In this document: positions 1-8,714 of the stretch, in pieces
How the letters are laid out: each line of letters starts with the position of its first letter
Position numbering within the stretch: the stretch's first letter is position 1
Source of the DNA: Thermus caldifontis
Lineage (GTDB): Bacteria; Deinococcota; Deinococci; Deinococcales; Thermaceae
Direction: 5' to 3'
Length of the DNA stretch: 51,720 nt
Assembly (NCBI RefSeq): GCF_003336745.1
Contig: NZ_KZ851836.1
Location: 5,562-57,281 of the forward strand
Notes under the pieces: model-generated
The model's input: only the letters and a program-made list of their open reading frames with translations
What the model was told of the DNA's origin: nothing
The model's database searches: none
Position numbers and translations under genes: made by a program

Positions 1-2
1 TA

Positions 3-218
3 GAGGGCATCAGCTTTGGCAAGGCGAGGCTTCTACTGGATACCCATGCGCTTATCCCCTGGGTCCTGGGAGACCCTAGGCTTTCACCGCTGGCCGAAGC
101 CTCCAGCAAAGGGGGCGGGACCCAGGTATATTTGGGCGCGGCCAGCCTCTGGGGGATGGCCATCAAGCTTTCCCTTGGGCGGCTGGGGTTGGAGGGCGAT
201 CCTAGGATTCCTGGAAGG
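3..218 (+). pseudogene. decayed VapC-type PIN-domain toxin fragment
   Basis: Reading from base 3, the frame gives a recognisable PIN-domain N-terminus: RLLLDTHALIPWVLGDPRLS, then AASLWGMAIKLSLGRL. VapC toxins are PIN ribonucleases whose first catalytic Asp lies in the LLLDTHAL motif, present here. The usual SLWEIAIK motif reads SLWGMAIK, so a conserved acidic residue is lost. No start codon is visible before the PIN motif inside the window. Near base 200 the homology appears to jump to another frame, which reads GFLEGYSRA, and it then runs into the 3' end of cysS. The C-terminal half with the remaining acidic residues is missing. I read this as a dead toxin remnant. No VapB antitoxin is visible, though the window begins here. 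Confidence 0.7.
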
Positions 219-1664
219 CTACTCCAGGGCCAGCCGCCACTTGGGGCCCTCCTTGGTGTCCTCCACCACCACCCCGAGGGCTTTGAGCCGTTCGCGGATC
301 AGGTCGCTTTTGGCGTAGTCCTTGGCCCGCCGGGCCTCCTCCCTCAGCTCCAGAAGCAGGGCGATGAGGCCTTCCAACAGGGGACCTGATACCTTCTCCT
401 CCAGAACCCTTTCGGGGAAGAGGCCCAAGATGCCTTCTCCCAGGGTATGGAAGACCTGGGCGGTGCGCCTTAAGGTGTCCCCTTTGGCCTCTGGGAGGAG
501 CCTATAAAGCTCAGGGAGGAAGGTGAAAAAGGCGGCCAGGGCCTCCGGGGTGCCGAGATCGTCCTCTATGGCGGCGAGAAAATCCTTCTCCAGGGCGTCA
601 AGGGCCCTTTCCAGCTCCGGGGTGGCGCCGGGGGCCGCCGTGGGGACCCTGGACCGCACCTCGCGGTAGGCGTGGAGGAGGCGGGCATAGCCCCGCTTGG
701 CCGCCTCGAGGCCCTCAAAGGTGAAGTCCATGGGGCTACGGTAGTGGGTCTGCAGCAGGTAAAAGCGCAAGGCCATGGGCTCGTGGGCCTTTAAGAGGTC
801 ATGGAGAAGGACCAGGTTCCCCGTGCTCTTGGCCATCTTTTCCCCTTCCAGGAGCACGTGGTTGTGGTGCATCCAGTGGCGGGCAAAGCGGTAGCCCGCC
901 GCCTCCGCCTGGGCGATCTCGCACTCGTGGTGGGGAAACTGTAGGTCTATGCCGCCTGCGTGGATGTCAAACCCCTCCCCCAGGTACTTGAGGCTCATGG
1001 CGGTGCACTCAATGTGCCAGCCGGGGTACCCTTCCCCCCAGGGGCTTTTCCAGCGCATGAGGTGGCCGGGTTCGGCGGCCTTCCACAGGGCGAAGTCCAG
1101 GGGATCCTCCTTCTCCTCCCGCACCTCCACCCTCGCTCCTGCCCGGAGTTCTTCCAGGCGCTTTCCCGATAGTTTCCCATACTGGGGGAAGGCCCTTACC
1201 CGAAAGTAGACGCTTCCTTTGCGTTCGTAGGCGAAGCCAAGGTGCAAAAGCCTTTCCGTAAGCTCAATCTGTTCCGGTATGTGGCCACTGGCCCGGGGGG
1301 CGATGGAAGGCCGGAGAACGTTTAAGGCAGCCATGGCGTCAAAGTAGCTCCAGGTGTACTTTTCCGCCACCTCCATGGGCTCAAGCCGCTCCAGCTTGGC
1401 CCGGCGCACGATCTTGTCCTCTCCTTGGTCGGCGTCGTCGGTGAGGTGGCCCACGTCGGTGATGTTGGAGACGAAGCGCACCTTGTACCCCTGGTGAAGG
1501 AGGTAGCGGCGGAGCACATCGTAGACGATGGGGCCCCGGGCATGGCCCAAGTGGGGGTCGGAATAGACAGTGGGGCCGCACACGTAGATGCCCACGTGCC
1601 CCGGGACGGCAGAGGCGAAGTCCACCTTGGCCCGTTGCAAGGTGTCGTAGATGCGAAGGCCCAT
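219..1664 (-). CDS. cysS: cysteinyl-tRNA synthetase
   Basis: This cytosolic class I synthetase charges tRNA-Cys with cysteine. At 481 residues it has the normal family length. The HIGH-type motif is PHLGHAR, following CGPTVYSDP, whose Cys is a zinc ligand. The other zinc-site motifs, HIECTAMS and FPHHECE, are also present. The KMSKS-type loop reads [12 protein letters not shown] chose the ATG at 1664 because a perfect TATAAT (1677-1672 on the minus strand) sits 7 bases upstream, predicting an mRNA that starts at this ATG. An in-frame ATG at 1673 overlaps the -10 box and is less likely. The gene is divergent from hslO, and its 3' end abuts a decayed toxin gene. Confidence 0.96.
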   Translation of the reverse strand: MGLRIYDTLQRAKVDFASAVPGHVGIYVCGPTVYSDPHLGHARGPIVYDVLRRYLLHQGYKVRFVSNITDVGHLTDDADQGEDKIVRRAKLERLEPMEVAEKYTWSYFDAMAALNVLRPSIAPRASGHIPEQIELTERLLHLGFAYERKGSVYFRVRAFPQYGKLSGKRLEELRAGARVEVREEKEDPLDFALWKAAEPGHLMRWKSPWGEGYPGWHIECTAMSLKYLGEGFDIHAGGIDLQFPHHECEIAQAEAAGYRFARHWMHHNHVLLEGEKMAKSTGNLVLLHDLLKAHEPMALRFYLLQTHYRSPMDFTFEGLEAAKRGYARLLHAYREVRSRVPTAAPGATPELERALDALEKDFLAAIEDDLGTPEALAAFFTFLPELYRLLPEAKGDTLRRTAQVFHTLGEGILGLFPERVLEEKVSGPLLEGLIALLLELREEARRAKDYAKSDLIRERLKALGVVVEDTKEGPKWRLALE

Positions 1665-1671
1665 GTGGGCC

Positions 1672-1692
1672 ATTATAGGCCCGTGGCATAAT
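1672..1692. promoter_or_regulatory. divergent leaderless promoters for cysS and hslO
   Basis: Two -10 hexamers lie back to back in a 36-base gap. TATAAT (1677-1672, minus) is 7 bases before the cysS ATG, and CATAAT (1687-1692, plus) is 8 bases before the hslO ATG. No clear -35 or Shine-Dalgarno sequence is visible for either gene. The spacing means transcription should begin at or beside each start codon, and that the two polymerases must compete for the same DNA. Confidence 0.7.
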
Positions 1693-1700
1693 GGCGGGGT

Positions 1701-2723
1701 ATGGGACGGATTCTGAGGGGGTTGGCGGGGGAGGGGCAGCTTAGGGTGGTGGCGGCGGACACGGGGGACGTGGTGGAGGAGGCCCGGCGCCGCCATGGGC
1801 TTTCCCCCACCGCCACCGCCGCCTTGGGGCGGGCCCTCACGGGGGCCTTGCTCTTGGCCCAGCTTCTCCTCAAGACCCCTAAGGAAAGGCTTACCTTGCG
1901 CATAGAGGGCACGGGGCCCTTGGGGGGGCTTCTGGCGGAGGCGGACGCCTTTGGGCAGGTGCGGGGCTACGTGAAGAACCCAAAGGCGGAGGTGCCCTTG
2001 CGGGAGGATGGCAAGCTGAACGTGGGGGAGCTCATTGGCGCCGGGGTCTTGCGGGTGGACCGGAGCCTGCCCAATGGGGAGGTCTACACCAGCACGGTGC
2101 CCTTGGTTTCTGGGGAGATCGCCGAGGACCTGGCCCACTACCTCTGGCAGTCGGAGCAGATCCCCTCCGCCATCCTCCTGGGGGTGCGGGTTAAGGGGGA
2201 AGGGGAGGTGGAGGTGGCGGGGGGTGTGGCCATCCAGGTGATGCCGGACACCCCCGAGGAGGTGCTATCCCGCCTCGAGGCCAACCTTTCAGGCATCAAG
2301 GGCATCACGCCCCTCTTGCAGGAGGGCCTGGAGGCCGCCTTGGAGAGGCTCCTTTTGGGCTTGGGGTTTGCCCGCACGGACCTCAGGGCCCTGGGCTACC
2401 CCTTAAATGAGATCCCCGCCCGCTTCCAGTGCCGCTGCAGCCGGGAGAAGGCCCTGGAGGCCCTGGTCTTCTTCACCCCGGAGGAGCGGGAGGACATGAT
2501 CGTGAAGGACGGGGGGGCGGAGGTGGTCTGCCACTGGTGCGGGGAGGTCTACCGCTTTTCCCCGGAGGAGATCCGCTCCCTGGTGGCGGAGGTGCGCTGC
2601 CCCGATTGCGGCGCCCTTTGGCTGTATCCCAAGGCGGATGGGACCCTGTTCCGGATCGAAGGGGACACCTGCCGTTGCGGCCGCAAGGTGGAGATTCCTT
2701 CGGAAAAGAGGGCCCAGGCTTGA
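1701..2723 (+). CDS. hslO: Hsp33 redox-regulated chaperone with extra C-terminal Cys motif
   Basis: Hsp33 is a cytosolic holdase that is switched on by oxidative unfolding when its zinc-bound cysteines form disulfides. The N-terminal substrate-binding fold fills roughly residues 1-235. The redox switch has the canonical CxC (C244, C246) and CxxC (C277, C280). Unusually, the protein continues to 340 residues, against about 290 for typical Hsp33. The extension carries a second set of four cysteines, C300-x2-C303 and C324-x1-C326, which looks like an additional zinc ribbon. The ATG at 1701 is 8 bases from a CATAAT -10 box, so the message is probably leaderless. A universal stress protein gene follows closely from its own promoter. 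Confidence 0.93.
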   Translation: MGRILRGLAGEGQLRVVAADTGDVVEEARRRHGLSPTATAALGRALTGALLLAQLLLKTPKERLTLRIEGTGPLGGLLAEADAFGQVRGYVKNPKAEVPLREDGKLNVGELIGAGVLRVDRSLPNGEVYTSTVPLVSGEIAEDLAHYLWQSEQIPSAILLGVRVKGEGEVEVAGGVAIQVMPDTPEEVLSRLEANLSGIKGITPLLQEGLEAALERLLLGLGFARTDLRALGYPLNEIPARFQCRCSREKALEALVFFTPEEREDMIVKDGGAEVVCHWCGEVYRFSPEEIRSLVAEVRCPDCGALWLYPKADGTLFRIEGDTCRCGRKVEIPSEKRAQA

Positions 2724-2729
2724 TAAGCT
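2724..2729 (+). promoter_or_regulatory. -10 element of the universal stress protein gene
   Basis: TAAGCT lies exactly 6 bases before the ATG at 2736 and directly after the hslO stop codon. The stretch TAAGCTTAGGGCATG closely resembles the start of the aldehyde oxidoreductase gene at 36074. A leaderless transcript is inferred. Confidence 0.6.
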
Positions 2730-2735
2730 TAGGGC

Positions 2736-3149
2736 ATGTTCAAGACCATCCTCTTGGCCTACGACGGCTCGGACCATGCCAAGCGGGCGGCTGAGGTCGC
2801 TAAGGCCGAGGCCCAAGCCCACGGGGCCAGGCTTTTGCTGGTGCACGTGTATGAGCCCGTGCCCGACTACCTGGGCGAGCCCTTTTTTGAGGAGGCTTTG
2901 AAAAAGCGCCTGGAGCGGGCGGAGAAGGTGTTGGCGGAGGCCCTGGAGCTTACGGGGGTCCCGCGGGAGGATGCCCTTCTTTTGGAGGGCCGGCCTGCAG
3001 AGGCCATCCTCGAGGCCGCCATGGGGGAGAAGGCCGACCTCATCGTCATGGGTACCCGGGGCCTTGGGGCCATCGGGAGCCTGTTTTTGGGCAGCCAAAG
3101 CCAGAAGGTGGTAGCGGAGGCCCCCTGCCCTGTGCTCCTGGTGCGTTAG
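2736..3149 (+). CDS. universal stress protein (UspA family)
   Basis: This is a single-domain, 137-residue universal stress protein, presumably a cytosolic dimer. The N-terminus (FKTILLAYDGSDHAKRA) is the standard first strand and nucleotide loop. The C-terminal ATP-binding signature G-x2-G-x9-G-S is visible in MGTRGLGAIGSLFLGSQSQK, followed by CPVLLV. ATP-binding members generally modulate stress survival, but no specific target can be inferred. It has its own -10 six bases upstream. Its stop overlaps the stop of the convergent permease gene: in TTAG at 3146-3149, TAG ends this gene and the complementary TAA ends the other. Confidence 0.92.
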   Translation: MFKTILLAYDGSDHAKRAAEVAKAEAQAHGARLLLVHVYEPVPDYLGEPFFEEALKKRLERAEKVLAEALELTGVPREDALLLEGRPAEAILEAAMGEKADLIVMGTRGLGAIGSLFLGSQSQKVVAEAPCPVLLVR

Positions 3150-3898
3150 CCTAGGGTGGGGGAGGTGTGGCGACGCCAGCGAAGGAGCCTGGCCTCGAGG
3201 CGGTTGAAGAGGAAGAAGAGAAGGAGGACGAAGACCACGATGAGTGTGATCAGGGCTAGGCTGAGCCTCGCGTTATAGGTGCTCTGGGCGAAGGAGAGGA
3301 GGTAACCCAGGCCCCGGCTTGCCGCCACGAACTCCCCCACCACCGCCCCGGTAAAGGCAAAACCCACGGCCACCTTCAAGGAGGAGAGGACCCAGGCGGC
3401 GATGGAGGGAAGGTAGACTTCCTTTAGGAGCCAGTAGCGGCCACCTCCCAGGGTGCGGATCCTTTCCACCAGCTTAGGATCCACTTGCTTTACCCCGCTA
3501 TAGACCGCAAAAAAGATGAGGACGGCCACCAAGACCAGACTGAGGGCCACTTTAGAGGCCAGGCCGATGCCCAGCCATATGACGAAGAGGGGGGCCAGGA
3601 TTACCCGGGGTATGGCGTTTAGGAGGAGCATGACCGGCTCCAATAGATCCGAAGCCAGGGGGCTAAAGGCGGCCAAAAGACCGAGGATTCCCCCCAGAAG
3701 GATACCGGCCCCCAGGCCCAACAGGGCTGCCGTGAAGGTGGCCTGGAGGTGGGGCCAAATCTCCCCTTCCCGGAAAAGGCCCATGAGGGTCAGGAGCACC
3801 TGGGAGGGAGGAGGGGCGTAAAGGGGGTTAAGGAGGCCAAGGGCTGAGAGGGCTTCCCACAAGATGAGAAGGGCCATTAGGCCTAGGTTACGGCGCAT
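3146..3898 (-). CDS. ABC transporter permease (SsuC/TauC/ThiX type)
   Basis: This 250-residue inner-membrane permease belongs to the BPD_transp_1 family used by importers of sulfonates, nitrate and thiamine precursors. Hydrophobic segments run through the protein (LMALLILWEALSALGL, LLGLGAGILLGGILGLLAAF, VALSLVLVAVLIFFAVY). The segment GGGRYWLLKEVYLPSIAAWV includes the EAA-type loop that contacts the ATPase. I chose the ATG at 3898, which overlaps the end of the ATPase gene by 16 bases and suggests translational coupling. It is the last gene of a receptor-ATPase-permease operon. The substrate cannot be read from the sequence. Confidence 0.93.
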   Translation of the reverse strand: MRRNLGLMALLILWEALSALGLLNPLYAPPPSQVLLTLMGLFREGEIWPHLQATFTAALLGLGAGILLGGILGLLAAFSPLASDLLEPVMLLLNAIPRVILAPLFVIWLGIGLASKVALSLVLVAVLIFFAVYSGVKQVDPKLVERIRTLGGGRYWLLKEVYLPSIAAWVLSSLKVAVGFAFTGAVVGEFVAASRGLGYLLSFAQSTYNARLSLALITLIVVFVLLLFFLFNRLEARLLRWRRHTSPTLG

Positions 3899-4629
3899 CG
3901 CGAAGCCTCCTTCAGCTCCTGCCAAAGCCTTTGCAGGTAGACGCCAAACCGGGGGTCGGCCTTCACCCTCACCGGGTCCCGGGGACGGGAAAAGGGGATG
4001 CGGTGCTCTTGGATGATCCTAGCCCTAGGCCCTTGGGAAAGGAGGCAGACCCGGTCGGCCAGGCTGATGGCCTCCTCCAGGTCGTGGGTTACCAGGAGCA
4101 CGGCGATGCCCTCTTCCTCCACCAGGCTGAGGAGGTCCTGGGTAACCTGAATGCGCAAAATGGCATCCAGGCTGGCGAAGGGCTCGTCCATGAGAAGGAG
4201 CCTTGGCTTCAGGGCTAGGACCTGGGCCAGGGCCACCCGTTTGCGCTGACCTCCCGAAAGCTGGTGGGGGAACCGGTGGCCTAACCCGCTTAGGCCAAGG
4301 CGCTCCAGCCAGGCCTCGGCCTCCCTCCGGGCCATTTCCCTGGGCCAGCCCCGGATTCTTAAACCCAGGGCTACGTTGTCCAGGGCGGTGCGCCAGGGGA
4401 GGAGGGCATCCTCTTGGAACAGGAAGCCGATCTCCTCCTGGGCGCAAGCCCTTTGGATCTTTCCCCGTTGTGGGGTGAGGAGGCCAGCGATGGCCCGAAG
4501 CAGGGTGCTCTTCCCGCTTCCCGAAGGCCCCACCAGGCTTACGAACTCCCCTTTCCCTACCTGGAGGTTCACGCCTTCCAGGACGGGGATGGGGCCATAA
4601 CCCAGACCCAACCCCTCTACCTCAAGCAC
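3883..4629 (-). CDS. ABC transporter ATP-binding protein (SsuB/TauB type)
   Basis: This 248-residue ATPase energises the adjacent permease. Walker A is GPSGSGKST, the signature is LSGGQRKRVALAQ, and Walker B is LLLMDEP followed by a switch His in LLVTHDLEEA. The likely start is the GTG at 4629: a GGAGGT ribosome-binding sequence precedes it by about 9 bases, and the protein then begins VLEVEGLGLGYG as family members do. The longer open frame upstream lies over the receptor gene. The start overlaps the end of the receptor gene by 8 bases, so the three genes form one operon. Confidence 0.93.
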   Translation of the reverse strand: MLEVEGLGLGYGPIPVLEGVNLQVGKGEFVSLVGPSGSGKSTLLRAIAGLLTPQRGKIQRACAQEEIGFLFQEDALLPWRTALDNVALGLRIRGWPREMARREAEAWLERLGLSGLGHRFPHQLSGGQRKRVALAQVLALKPRLLLMDEPFASLDAILRIQVTQDLLSLVEEEGIAVLLVTHDLEEAISLADRVCLLSQGPRARIIQEHRIPFSRPRDPVRVKADPRFGVYLQRLWQELKEASRCAVT

Positions 4630-5617
4630 TTCCCAGCACCTCCAAATCCAGAAGCCTTTCCACCTGGAAGCCGGGAGGCAAAAGGCCAGCTTCCATCTGG
4701 CTTTCCGCCACCCGGCGGGCGGCCTCGAGGTCAATGCGCACCCCTGTGGGATAGAGGTCCTTGCGGTAGCGCTCGATGATGGCCTTGAGCCGTACCTCGT
4801 CCCCACCGGCGATGAGGGCTTTGGGCAAGGTGTCGGCGATGAGGCGGGCCTCCGCTGCCCGGATGAAGCGCAGAGCTTTTTCTAGGGCCCTGGCCATGGC
4901 CCGCATCTCCTCGAGGCGGGCTGGCCTTTCCTCCCGCCGGATAGCCACCCCCATGAACTCGTAGGGGCCTCCCAGGAAGGCGGTGGCCTGCTTCAGGTCC
5001 ATGAGGTTCACCAGCTCGCGCCCTCCCGCCTCCTTGAGTAGGGAAAGGGCCGGTTCTTGGATCATCCCGGCCTCCACGTGGCCGGCCTTTAAGGCCTCAT
5101 AGAGGTTGGGGCCCAGGGTGGCGTACTGCACCCGCTTGGGATCCAGCCCAGCTTTTCTCAACAGGTAGACCAGGAGCACATGGTCCGCGTTGCCCAGGGC
5201 GGACACCCCCACCGTGCGCCCCTCCAGGTCCTTAATCCCCCGGATGCCCGGTGCCTTGGGGCTGTAGGCCAGGGCGAAGAGGGGTAACCTCCCCGTGGAG
5301 GCGAAGCGCAAGATGGGGGCACCTTGCTGGTAGGCCTGGAGGGCGGCATCCAGGCTGGTGGCGGCATAGTCCACGGCCCGGCCTACCAGAAACTGGAGGG
5401 CCTGGCTTCCCCCCCGGGCGTAGACCAGCTCCACCTCGAGGCCTTCCTCCTGGAAGTACCCCCTCCGGGCGGCCACCTCGTAAGGGATGATGCAAAGGAG
5501 CTGGGAGCAGAAGGCCAGCTTGATGTGTCTCCTGCCCCTTTGTCCCAGACCGGAACCCAGCAGGGCCAGGCTGGAAAACCCCTTGACCACTGTTCGGCGA
5601 TCCACGCAGCAGCCCAT
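4622..5617 (-). CDS. ABC transporter substrate-binding protein, NMT1/SsuA-like, Tat-exported
   Basis: This periplasmic receptor of an importer has an NMT1/SsuA-like fold (EVAARRGYFQEEGLEVELV, LVGRAVDYAATSLDAALQA, LEGRTVGVS). The N-terminus CVDRRTVVKGFSSLALLGSG has a twin-arginine motif and a hydrophobic stretch, so export by the Tat pathway is likely. I chose the ATG at 5617 because a TTGACA, 17-bp spacer, CACCAT promoter places a -10 seven bases before it. The annotated-style alternative at 5626 would fall inside that -10. Family members bind sulfonates, taurine, nitrate, riboflavin or HMP. I see no TPP riboswitch or biosynthetic neighbour that would decide between them. Confidence 0.88.
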   Translation of the reverse strand: MGCCVDRRTVVKGFSSLALLGSGLGQRGRRHIKLAFCSQLLCIIPYEVAARRGYFQEEGLEVELVYARGGSQALQFLVGRAVDYAATSLDAALQAYQQGAPILRFASTGRLPLFALAYSPKAPGIRGIKDLEGRTVGVSALGNADHVLLVYLLRKAGLDPKRVQYATLGPNLYEALKAGHVEAGMIQEPALSLLKEAGGRELVNLMDLKQATAFLGGPYEFMGVAIRREERPARLEEMRAMARALEKALRFIRAAEARLIADTLPKALIAGGDEVRLKAIIERYRKDLYPTGVRIDLEAARRVAESQMEAGLLPPGFQVERLLDLEVLGSA

Positions 5618-5620
5618 GTC

Positions 5621-5653
5621 CCTCATGGTGAGGTATGAGTCTCATCATGTCAA
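5621..5653 (-). promoter_or_regulatory. promoter and twin palindromes of the ABC importer operon
   Basis: On the minus strand, TTGACA (5653-5648) and CACCAT (5630-5625) are 17 bp apart. Two short palindromes overlie this promoter. ATGAG-T-CTCAT (5635-5645) is in the spacer, and CCTCA-TGG-TGAGG (5621-5633) is over the -10. Both share a TGAG/CTCA half-site. This looks like a repressor operator, but the regulator is unknown. Confidence 0.5.
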
Positions 5654-5757
5654 GGGTATAGAGCAGGCCCCGGCTCCTGGGATGTCTTGTGGGTGGCGGA
5701 GGGTGGCCAATGGGAGCGTTTGCATGAGGCCGGAGTCGGTTAAGCGTGGGGTTCCCT

Positions 5758-5763
5758 TATACT
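5758..5763 (+). promoter_or_regulatory. -10 element upstream of the antiporter gene
   Basis: TATACT lies about 50 bases before the proposed start at 5812. No convincing -35 was found. It sits inside the longer open frame that begins at GTG 5746, which argues against that earlier start. Confidence 0.45.
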
Positions 5764-5811
5764 GGGGAAAGGAGGGGGTTTCTGGCCCTTCTTTATCCGC
5801 ACAGGAGGGTT

Positions 5812-7344
5812 TTGGTGCCCGGCGTGTTGCTGCTGGCCTACCTTTCCGGCGTCTTATTGGTGCGCCTGGGGTTGCCGGCGTTTCTGGGTTACCTCGGTAT
5901 CGGGATGGTGTTGAGGCTCCTGGGCTTTCCCGGTGATCCCCTTTTGGACTTTTTCTCAGACCTTGGCGTCTACCTTTTGCTTTTCACCGTGGGTCTCGGC
6001 CTGCGCTTAGAACGCCTGGTGCGCCGGGAAGTTTGGGTCACCGGGGTTTCTCAGCTCCTCTTGCTTCCGGTTTTCCTGGCCGCCCTCTATATCCTGGGTC
6101 TGGCGCAGAATCTCTTGTCCCTACTGGTGTTGGCCGTGGCCCTTATCAATCCCAGCACCGTGCTTCTGGCCCGGGTGCTTCAAGGCAAAGGGGAGCTTTC
6201 TGCCTTGCACGGGCAGCTGGCCTTGGGCATCTCGGTCTTTCTGGACGTGGTATCGCTGGCCCTGCTCATTCTGGTGGGGTTCCAAGGGGTCGGGGCTTTA
6301 GGGTTCTCCGTCTTGGCCCTTCCTTTCTTACGACCGCTACTGGTCCGCTTGTTTCACTTGGCCCAAAACGCCGAGCTCAAGCTCCTTCTGGGTGTGGGGC
6401 TGGCCCTTTTGGGGGCGGAGCTGGCCCGCTTCCTTCAGGCCCCGGAGGCTTTAGGGGCTCTCTTTATGGGCTTGGGGTTGTCCCGCTACCCGGGGGTAGG
6501 GGAGGTGGCGGAAAGGCTCTGGGCGCTGAGGGAGACATTTTTAGTGGCCTTCTTCCTTAGGGCGGGGATGGCGGTAGGTCCCGATGGGGTTTTTGTGGGG
6601 CTTTTGCTTTTGCTCCTGCTACTGCTGAAGCCGGTTTTTCTCTTTCTACCTCTGGTCCGCCAGGGCTTTAGAGCCCGCACGGCTTTTTTGGTGGGGGTGG
6701 GCCTAGGCACCTATTCGGAGTTTGGCCTGGTGGTGGCGGGGATCCTCCAGGGGTTGGGGCAGCTGACGCCCCAAGGGGTGGGAGCGGTGGCCCTGGCGGT
6801 GGGGGGTTCTTTTCTGTTGGGAGCCCCTATGGTCCAAAGGGCCCACCTTTTTTACGAGAGGTGGAAACCCTGGCTTAAGGGTTGGGAGAAGCCTGGTCTA
6901 CACCCCGACGAGGAACCCCGGGGGGCCTTAGGAGCAAACTGGCTGGTGGTGGGCATGGGCCGGACGGGGGCAGCGGCGTATCGCTTTCTCGCGGGGAGGG
7001 GCGAAAGGGTTTTGGGTTTGGATAGCGACCCGGCCAAGGTGGAGTACCACAGTTCCAAGGGCCGGCGGGTGCTCTATGGGGATGCCGAGGACCCGGTCCT
7101 TTGGGAGGGGTTGGATCTGAATGGGGTTAAGGGGGTCGTGCTAGCGCTCCCCGACCTCGAGGCCCGCCTCCAGGCCACCAGGGCCCTGCGGGCCAAGGGC
7201 TTTGCGGGCGTAGTGGGGGCGGTGAGTTACGCCAAGGAGGAGGATGCCCGGCTTTTGGAGGCTGGGGTGGATGTGGTGTTCCATCCGCTTCTGGAGGCCG
7301 GGGAGCGGCTTGCAGAAAGGGTTTTACAGGCCAGCGAAGCCTAG
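5812..7344 (+). CDS. CPA2-family cation/proton antiporter with TrkA-N domain (KefB/C-like)
   Basis: This integral membrane antiporter probably exchanges K+ or Na+ for protons. About the first 370 residues are a dense series of hydrophobic segments with the family's FLGYLGIGMVLRLLGF and VGLGTYSEFGLVVAG regions. The C-terminal cytosolic part has a Rossmann TrkA-N domain (NWLVVGMGRTGAAAYRFL, LGLDSDPAKVE, VLYGDAEDP) for nucleotide-gated control. I prefer TTG 5812 or GTG 5815 as the start because AGGAGGG lies 4-8 bases upstream. The frame can be extended to GTG 5746, but a TATACT -10 sits inside that extension. It is divergent from the ABC importer. The transported ion is not determinable. Confidence 0.88.
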   Translation: MVPGVLLLAYLSGVLLVRLGLPAFLGYLGIGMVLRLLGFPGDPLLDFFSDLGVYLLLFTVGLGLRLERLVRREVWVTGVSQLLLLPVFLAALYILGLAQNLLSLLVLAVALINPSTVLLARVLQGKGELSALHGQLALGISVFLDVVSLALLILVGFQGVGALGFSVLALPFLRPLLVRLFHLAQNAELKLLLGVGLALLGAELARFLQAPEALGALFMGLGLSRYPGVGEVAERLWALRETFLVAFFLRAGMAVGPDGVFVGLLLLLLLLLKPVFLFLPLVRQGFRARTAFLVGVGLGTYSEFGLVVAGILQGLGQLTPQGVGAVALAVGGSFLLGAPMVQRAHLFYERWKPWLKGWEKPGLHPDEEPRGALGANWLVVGMGRTGAAAYRFLAGRGERVLGLDSDPAKVEYHSSKGRRVLYGDAEDPVLWEGLDLNGVKGVVLALPDLEARLQATRALRAKGFAGVVGAVSYAKEEDARLLEAGVDVVFHPLLEAGERLAERVLQASEA

Positions 7345-8604
<1,260 letters not shown>

Positions 8605-8617
8605 GGGGGAGGAAAAG

Positions 8618-8649
8618 CACAAGCGTGTTTTATCGTGAAGATATACACA
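8618..8649 (+). repeat. AT-rich dispersed element, copy A
   Basis: This 32-bp segment begins CACAAGCGTG and contains ATCGTGAAGA. It matches 27 of 32 ungapped bases at 43318-43349 and about 21 of 32 at 44665-44696. It is far richer in A+T than its surroundings. It lies between the convergent ends of metY and the aminopeptidase gene. The segment GTGTTTTATC-GTGAA-GATATACAC can fold into an imperfect hairpin. Confidence 0.6.
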
Positions 8650-8660
8650 TGATGAGGGTT

Positions 8661-8700
8661 CCTACTTCCCGCCAAGGCTAATACCCCCGCGGGACGTAGG
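8661..8700. terminator. hairpin between convergent genes
   Basis: CCTACTTCCCGC (8661-8672) pairs with GCGGGACGTAGG (8689-8700), 11 of 12 bases, around a 16-base loop. It has no T-tract. Its place between two convergent genes suggests a bidirectional terminator or mRNA-end stabiliser. Confidence 0.5.
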
Positions 8701-8714
8701 AGCGCCGTCTCCCT

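Noticed and set aside
16..389. Short plus-strand frames across the cysS 3' end
   Set aside because: They are antisense to cysS. Only the base-3 frame, which shows PIN-domain residues, has meaning, and it is decayed.
1674..2138. N-terminal extension of the cysS frame over hslO
   Set aside because: The added residues are unlike any synthetase, lie over a coding gene, and precede a perfect TATAAT placed for a start at 1664.
5627..5745. TPP riboswitch upstream of the NMT1-like receptor
   Set aside because: The CUGAGA and ACCUGAUC-type core elements with the expected stems are not present. The region is explained better by a promoter with palindromes.
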